Assembly (NCBI GenBank): GCA_014825775.1
Contig: MVAQ01000344.1
Span: 1-15,409 of the forward strand
Direction of reading: 5' to 3'
Origin: Krasilnikovozyma curviuscula
Taxonomy: Eukaryota; Basidiomycota; Tremellomycetes; Cystofilobasidiales; Mrakiaceae
Length of the DNA stretch: 15,409 nt
Shown: positions 9,782 to 15,409 of the stretch, one piece after another
Numbering within the stretch: the first letter of the stretch is position 1
How the letters are laid out: every line of letters starts with the position of its first letter
The notes under the pieces: model-generated
The model's database searches: none
The model's input: the letters and a program-made list of their open reading frames with translations, nothing else
Told to the model about the DNA's origin: nothing
Program-made: the position numbers and the translations under genes

Positions 9782-10663
9782 CGAACGGTTGTTTATCCGG
9801 TGAGTCTATTCCCATTCCCCTCATTATCATTCCCTGTTTTGTAATCTAACTGTGGACTTCCTCAAGAGGCGATTTGTTGCACCTCTCAACCCAACGTCAC
9901 GTTCGGAATAGAAGACGGCCTCCCTCCTTGTTACAATGTCTCCATCTTCTCTTATTTAGATACCAACGCTTACGAAACGATGAACACCCTTCACACAGAC
10001 CTATGCTTTGTTGATAATGAGAGCCAAAAGTTCCACACGTTGCGTTTCATAGAGTTTCTTGACTCGTGCCTTTCATCAGCGTACCTTCCTGCTCCCGGTA
10101 GCTTCTCCAGCCCAACAGGGAAGTGTGAGTAGTCAAAACACTTCCATTAGCATTCGATCCGACTTCTATCACTGGGAGACCCCTCAGCTGATGCAAATTG
10201 GCCTGGTCGCCATACTACACATCCCTTCCACCGTCAACTGCAAGTCGTAGCGCGCGCTATCAGTCCAGTATTTCAAAACCAAACCACCCACCAACATTTC
10301 TAATCAATTCCTAATCGTCCTCTTATTTGATCCAAACCAATTGGTATGACACTGCACGGCGAAAACTCTTAGGTTGATTCAGAAAGTAAACCCGCTGAGC
10401 CACGAGCGTCTCCAACATCCGAGACAACCTTATTTTGTCTTGTTCCATAGAGCTAGGCGTTCTTTTTGAGGAATCCAACGTCAGTGTCTAGACTGGAGTT
10501 ACTGATTGAAATACTTTGCCTTCCTTGACAAGTGAAGTTACGACGAGCAAGCACCACGGACAACCACTCCGTTTGTTTTTTATTTCTTTCCTTCTTACCG
10601 ATAGTCAGCGCCAGACCCCAACCACTCCATTATCTTGTTACAAAATAACTTAAGGAAAAAGCC
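9782..10663. other. Intergenic region upstream of the first 7TM gene
   Basis: 882 bp with no gene I can support. It begins with the 3' flank of the SelK-like gene and ends with the leader of the first 7TM gene. Short open frames (for example 10059-10250) contain no recognisable domain and cannot be extended by splicing into a neighbour. The one distinct structure is a 12-bp palindrome of alternating G and C at 10248-10259. T/C-rich stretches at about 10568-10592 may belong to the 7TM promoter. Confidence 0.45.
10248..10259. repeat. 12-bp perfect palindrome
   Basis: TAGCGCGCGCTA is fully self-complementary, roughly 400 bp upstream of the first 7TM gene. It could be a binding site for a dimeric regulator or a chance run of CG steps. 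No second copy was seen upstream of the other 7TM gene. Confidence 0.4.
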
Positions 10664-12888
10664 ATGGCAGGAAGTTCTTTCCCAAAATCAACGTACGAGA
10701 GCTACATCATCTTCCCTCGCCATTCCGCCCAGATCGCGGCGGGCGTCGTTTGGCCTATCGTATGTTGCCCTCTCCCCTCACATACGTCCTACCTTAAACA
10801 CTAACGTCTTTCATTTCTATAGTGTAAGTAACAATTGGACTTGGTATCCTAATGGAAGAACTCAGATTGATTTGGAGAATTTGGAAACAGGTCTCGTCAT
10901 TTTGGGAGGCATCATTTCCCTCCGCTCACCGAAGTCTCAGCACCTCACCTCAATCCGGGGTGTAAAAGATTACGGGTATGCGAAATGGTTGTGCTTTGGT
11001 GTTTATCTCTATTCGTGAGTTTTTCCTCAGTTTGTGAAGTTCGAGATGGGTCAGGATGTCTCAGTCAGCGACTCACGGAGGCCCCACTGTTGCTAGGTTC
11101 GGTCAAGTTTTCGCAACCCAAGTACTGATATTTGGAGGTAGGTAGAGCTCTGTGAATTGTTTGCAGAGGTGGGAAGAGTGGTCAGCTGATATATGATTGC
11201 CCTGTAATTTTCGTTTGCTTACGTCTGGTAAAACAGTCGGGACATCAGCGTCGAACTATGCGTGCATTGCCGGAAACTTCATCTGTACAACTATGTATGC
11301 CTTTTCAAAGGTCATGATCTACTTGTGAGTCTGACGTTAGGTATTTAGCTTTATACCAAATCGCGTGCCTTTGAGTGGAACTGACGGTCCTGTTTCGACT
11401 AGGTTCTTGATTGAGAAAGTATACAAGGTCGGAAATTTTCAAACTCAAACTAACAATTTGTAAGGCTTTAATTAGAAACTAACTCCTTCTTCCTTCGCTT
11501 TTCTTAATCCTGGCCTCCAGGTCAACATGGCGACGACCAACATACCTAGAATGAAATCGAAGTTGTATTTTGGATGTCTAGGTTGGTTCTTCATCTCCCT
11601 TATCGGTATGCAACTTCTTCTCTTTCAAATTTAGTTATGTGTTGGTTCCTATAAGCCGTGGCCGCGCCATACGTAGCGGTAAGCTCGAGATCTAAATAAC
11701 AACATTTATCTAATACAGCGAAGTATGATCTGACTGTTTCCTTAATCGCTCTTCCAGATCTTCATTCTCATGCTGGTTACACGGTACTATAATCTTAACC
11801 AAGAAACCGGGGTCTGTCACATCGGTATATCCCTCTTCCTCCTTCATCCTACGTCCCTCACTCACACCCTCTTCTTATCGTAGGTCTAGCAAGATATGTC
11901 ACAGATATTATCATCGCGTACGACGTCTTCCTCAACGTCTTCCTTACATCCCTCTTTGTCTGGCCTCTGTTGACGAACAAGCATCTCTCCCCAAGAGTTA
12001 GGAGGGTTGCCATTCGTACGTTGGTTGCCGCGACGACGGGATTATGCACATCGATTGCGAATGTTACGATGGTATGTCATGAGACTCATTCGTAACCATG
12101 GTGAATATAGACGCTAATACTTAATTATTGCTTGATTCTACATTTGTTAGCTGTCGGTAGGCAACGGTAAAGAACTTGCTTGGGTATGTCTCATGACGTG
12201 CGCTTTAGATGTTTCAATAAGTAAGTACGCAATACCTCCATCTCAGCGTGCGTCCTGGATCCGGAGTAAGAATAATTGATTATATCCTCCCTTATTCTAG
12301 ATAGCGTAGCTATTTTCATTATTACGCAGGTAAAATTTCGTCCTCTAATTGCTTGACAAATTACCTGTTAGCCTTAACATAGTCCTTTTTCTACTCTCTT
12401 CTCTAGACCACTTCTGTTTCTGGCCAAATATCAGATGCAACAACGATTCAAGAAAGGTCCCGTATAGCCCAGCCGATCGTATCGAAACGAATGGACCTCG
12501 AAACTGCTGACAGGACTGGTGCCAGTGATCGATTCAGGATGAACCCACTGGATCACTCGGACCTCGATTTCGACGAAGGTAATGATGAAGAGCTGTCGAT
12601 CAAATACAGTGAGGTGAGGAGGGGAACGGCCGGTAGTGATGATACGAGAGCGGAGGAAGGCTCCTCGGCAGACGGCGGTCAGGTCAGCATTTCCGCATTG
12701 CACTTCTTCCTCCCGAAGATTTAGAGATTCATCTTAGTTTTATTCTCAAGAAGAAGGAGCAGATACAGTACTACACGGAGGTTGACGTTACTCAGCCGCT
12801 ATCACCCAAAAAACTGGCGTTCCGGGAAATTGACCGAGACGATACCTCTGACGAGTCTATCATTATGAACGCAGTTGAACGTCAGTGA
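10664..12888 (+). CDS. Seven-transmembrane protein, GPCR-like layout, copy A
   Basis: Fourteen exons: 10664-10759, 10823 alone, 10891-11014, 11097-11137, 11237-11324, 11403-11427, 11521-11581, 11656-11678, 11758-11824, 11884-12071, 12151-12220, 12301-12329, 12407-12682, 12751-12888; 1227 nt, 408 aa. No named domain is recognised; similar multi-helix proteins form paralogue families in basidiomycetes. Seven helices lie at about 24-43, 63-87, 97-119, 140-161, 182-204, 219-240 and 247-270. Loops 1-2, 3-4 (KVYKV...MKSK) and 5-6 (PRVRRVAIRT) are basic, which by the positive-inside rule puts the N-terminus outside and the tail in the cytosol. C97 at the start of TM3 and C173 in the 4-5 loop are placed like the conserved GPCR disulfide. 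The tail is hydrophilic, with MNPLDHSDLDFDE at 316-328 shared with copy B. The single-base exon supplies the first base of codon Cys33. Weakest points: the last intron (12683-12750) and the GTCGGA (11428) and GTTGGT (11582) donors. Ligand and function are unknown. Confidence 0.8.
10760..10890 (+). other. Two introns flanking a one-nucleotide exon (T at 10823), copy A
   Basis: Intron 1 (10760-10822, 63 nt) starts GTATGT and ends CACTAAC, 16 nt, then CTATAG. A single T follows, and GTAAGTAAC opens intron 2 (10824-10890, 67 nt), which ends AAACAG. Joining exon 1 (ending ATC), T and GTCTCGTC gives WPI-C-LVILGG, an unbroken TM1. Removing the T shifts the frame and hits a stop within about 25 codons; extending the exon past the T reads TGT AAG TAA, a stop. 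A rival model is one 106-nt intron to the ACTCAG at 10865, which would insert the polar IDLENLET into TM1. Confidence 0.7.
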
Positions 12889-13548
12889 TTTCGAGCAGTT
12901 CTGGACCTACTGTAAAACATACTGTGAGTGTTTACAGTCCCTATCAAGGACAGAGCGTCTCTGACAGTGTATTTGACTTGCAGCACGACATTAGTTCCCA
13001 CCATTGTTTTTTGGGTGGTTGTAATTTTGACACGACAATTTTTCGAGCATTAATCGATGTAGTTGTATTGTTCGGGGATTTGGCGCAAATTTATACCCAA
13101 TTTCAACAGGTTTGAGAAGATGCTTGCGTCCCATCTCTTTAACTAAGATTATCCGAGCACTGCTGATATATCACCGACTCGTTCTTTCATTACCTCCCTT
13201 ACTTTATTCCTTCTTTAATTTCAACCGTCGAGCGGCACCAGGAATCAGTATCCAGCTGGGTGGCGTCAGGTTTCAACCTTATTTTGATTAAATGTACGCG
13301 CTGGGCGGGCAAGCGAAAACAATGGTGAATCCGAGACATGGACGTTCTTCGTATGTTCCAGTCCAGGAAGCTTGGCTCCAGAGAGGTTGTTTTTTAGGGC
13401 CAGACTACTTCCCCTTATTCCTCAAATAGTGCAGTCCTGTAGCAAAGCTGCCACCTTCAACCAGGCTGCTCCGTCCTTTACTCGAACCCATTACTCAACA
13501 CATCACGACAACTTTAGAGCAACGTATAGACAGAAAAGTTGGTATACT
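12889..13548. other. Intergenic region between the two 7TM genes
   Basis: 660 bp with the 3' flank of copy A and the promoter and leader of copy B. An open frame at 12885-13115 overlaps the end of copy A in another frame and has no recognisable domain. The frame of copy B stays open upstream of its ATG back to about 13372 but has no ATG there and no match to copy A, so it is treated as leader. No repeat of copy A promoter sequence was seen. Confidence 0.45.
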
Positions 13549-15401
13549 ATGGCGGAGCCTGGCTTACCATACCAGAGCAACATTGTCTTCTCCAGTCACT
13601 CAGCCCAGATTGCAGCTGGTGTTATTTGGCCAATAGTATGTATATGTTTTCCCCAAACATCCTGTTGGATTATAATACTAAGTTTTTTTTTTCTTTTCTT
13701 TAGTGTGAGTTCTATTCCTCTAAAATGCTAAAAGCAAGATCTACGACCGACAAAATTGCGTTTTCATTCCAAGGTCTGGCAATAATTGCAGCTGTCATTG
13801 GACTTCGGTCCCCCTCAATCTCCAATATAATCTCTGTAAAAGGTGTTAAGCAGTTTGGCTATTCTAAGTGGCTGTGCTTTCTAGCGTTTTCCTACTCGTA
13901 AGTCTTGATGTCTCACTGTATGCGTTTTGGAGCGACGGAAGTTGGAGCTCATTCCACAAGTTCATCATGTCTGTAGGTTCGGACAGGTGTTTGCTTCGCA
14001 GATACTAGTTTTTGGAGGTTTGTGATTTAGTGTTACTTGGCTACTTTCAACGAGACTAAAAGCTCCTGGCTACTTTTCGGAATCACAGTGGGCACTTCCA
14101 CTTCCAATGCTGCTTGTTTAGCTGGAAGCTTTATATGTTCCACCTTTTACGGACTTTCCAAAGTTATGATCTATCTGTGAGCTCTCTTTGATGAAGACCG
14201 CCTATGCATAGCTTCAAACCCTGATAGCATGTGTTTGGATCTTGGTATCAGGTTCCTAATAGAAAAGGTTTACAAAGTACATTCGGCAACGTCACATAGC
14301 ACGCGATTGAAGTCCAAGCTGTACTTAGGTTGTTTAGGTGTTGCTGCACCTTACCTCGCGGTAGGTCGAAGGTTGTAAACATACTATTTTTTTGTTGCCT
14401 CTTGTTGACACATCCATCGTTTCTTCCCCCACTCAGATTTTCATACTAATGTTGGTAACAAGATGGTACAATCTGAACAAAGAAACTAAAGTTTGTCATA
14501 TCGGTATGCTTTCTTGAGTGCAAATTTCAAGTCCTCTTCGAAGTTAAATGGTTGACGACTTAACCCTTTCTCAGGCATGCAGAAATATGTTACAGATTTC
14601 ATCATTGCTTACGATGTTTTCCTAAATGTATTTTTCACTGCGCTGTTCGTTTGGCCTATCTTGACCAACAAACACTTGTCTCCAAGAGTGCGCAGAGTCG
14701 CCAATAAGACGCTTATAGCGGCGACCACCGGTCTTTTCACGTCGATAGCGAATATAACGATGGTGAGCTTGTCTTTCACTTTCCCGCTACCTCAGAACCT
14801 TTGTCTGATGTTTTTGTGTACAGCTTTCTGTTGGTGGTGGACATGAGCTCGCATTCGTTTGTCTCATGACGTGTGCACTAGATGTGACCATCAGTCAGTG
14901 CTCTTCGCTTCTAAAAACGTGAGAGAATTTGACCCTGAAACCTCTATCAACCTCCATTGTTCCTTCAAACTCAATAGACAGCGTTGCTATCTTCTTCATC
15001 ACATCCGTAAGTCTTGCCCAGTCCTGCGCGGCTAAAACCTCGACTGATATTGCGCTGGCATTACGCAGACGACCTCGGTCGCAGGTCAATCGTCAGACCA
15101 AACGACCGTCCAAGATAGCCGGCATGCACCAGCAAATCTTCCCCCAAGCCCTTTTGTGAGCTCCAAACGGTCCGATCTCGAATCCGGGCTTAGCACCGGA
15201 AACTCGCAGTACCAGATGAAGCCTCTAGACCACTCAGATCTGGAATTCGATGAGAGGGATGATGAGGGGTATATCGAGACGCTGTCGGTCAAGTACAAGG
15301 AGCGGCGGGTGGAGGATCAAAGCGACGGGAGCATTACGACTTTAGCGAGCGGGAGCAACGAAGTGAGTTCGTTGGAAGTTACTCAGTTGATTCACCAGTA
15401 G
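13549..15401 (+). CDS. Seven-transmembrane protein, GPCR-like layout, copy B
   Basis: Eleven exons: 13549-13635, 13704 alone, 13774-13897, 13977-14017, 14089-14176, 14252-14360, 14437-14503, 14575-14762, 14824-14893, 14978-15006, 15069-15401; 1137 nt, 378 aa. Tandem paralogue of copy A: from HSAQIAAG onward about two residues in three agree by eye, with all seven helices, the basic inner loops and both outer cysteines (C94, C170) kept. Shared stretches include SFGQVFA, SKVMIYLFLIEKVYKV, NKHLSPRVRRVA and SIAN-x-TM. Internal exon lengths equal those of copy A (1, 124, 41, 88, 109, 67, 188, 70, 29), except that the 109-nt exon is in three pieces there. The tail keeps TTSV-x-GQ and MKPLDHSDLEFDE (318-330), then diverges. 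The stop at 15399-15401 is near the window edge; a GTGAGT at 15363-15368 could instead be a donor to an exon outside the window, as copy A has an intron near this point. Introns and synonymous sites have diverged, so the duplication is not recent. Function unknown. Confidence 0.8.
13636..13773 (+). other. Two introns flanking a one-nucleotide exon (T at 13704), copy B
   Basis: Intron 1 (13636-13703, 68 nt) starts GTATGT, has ATACTAAG before a long T-rich tract and ends CTTTAG. A single T follows, and GTGAGT opens intron 2 (13705-13773, 69 nt), ending TTCCAAG. Joining ATA, T and GTCTGGCA gives WPI-C-LAIIAA, the same junction as in copy A. Unlike copy A, intron 2 is a multiple of three and has no stop, so keeping it would insert 23 mostly polar residues in the middle of TM1. 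Confidence 0.65.
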
Positions 15402-15409
15402 AGGGGGCT

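Noticed and set aside
10059..10250. Small gene upstream of 7TM copy A
   Set aside because: Composition and content show no recognisable protein, and no splice partners were found.
12885..13115. Separate 76-aa gene after 7TM copy A
   Set aside because: No domain, no homologous place after copy B, and it overlaps the end of copy A in another frame.
13372..13548. N-terminal extension of 7TM copy B
   Set aside because: The upstream frame is open but has no ATG, and copy A begins at the matching MA position.
15363..15398. GTGAGT...CACCAG as a last intron of 7TM copy B inside the window
   Set aside because: It would be only about 36 nt, and the read-through ends EVTQLIHQ, echoing EVDVTQPL in the last exon of copy A. 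A donor to an exon outside the window cannot be excluded.

Overview
The window looks like nuclear DNA of a basidiomycete fungus (inferred, probably Agaricomycotina). Genes are compact and cut by many introns of about 60-100 nt with GTRNGT donors, CTRAY-like branch sites and YAG acceptors, and one gene carries 13 introns. No bacterial-type operon, rRNA, tRNA, CRISPR array or mobile element was found. All gene models below were built by hand from splice signals, and each spliced CDS has a length divisible by three.

Left part (275-6963), both genes on the minus strand: a 12-exon THADA/Trm732 homologue (tRNA 2'-O-methylation cofactor, DUF2428), then a two-exon F-box protein with a beta-propeller-like C-terminal half. 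Middle (7348-9162), minus strand: two tandem paralogues of a small VOC (glyoxalase/bleomycin-resistance fold) protein with the same five-exon plan. A 158-bp divergent promoter holding a strong G-run/C-run inverted repeat separates the second VOC gene from a plus-strand gene for a small single-pass membrane protein of selenoprotein K type, with Cys in place of Sec (9321-9781).

Right part (10664-15401), plus strand: two tandem paralogues (408 and 378 aa) of a fungal seven-transmembrane protein without a name I can support. Charge pattern, a Cys at the start of TM3 and a Cys in the second outer loop give a GPCR-like layout, and the cytosolic tails share an otherwise isolated motif (M-N/K-PLDHSDL-D/E-FDE).

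The most unusual signal is in these two genes. In both, the reading frame through TM1 is best restored by a one-nucleotide exon (a single T at 10823 and at 13704) held between two ordinary introns. Every exon from there to the tail has the same length in both copies, except that one 109-nt exon of the right copy is split by two extra introns in the left copy. No pathway links the neighbouring genes; the region looks like ordinary chromosomal sequence with two separate tandem duplications.
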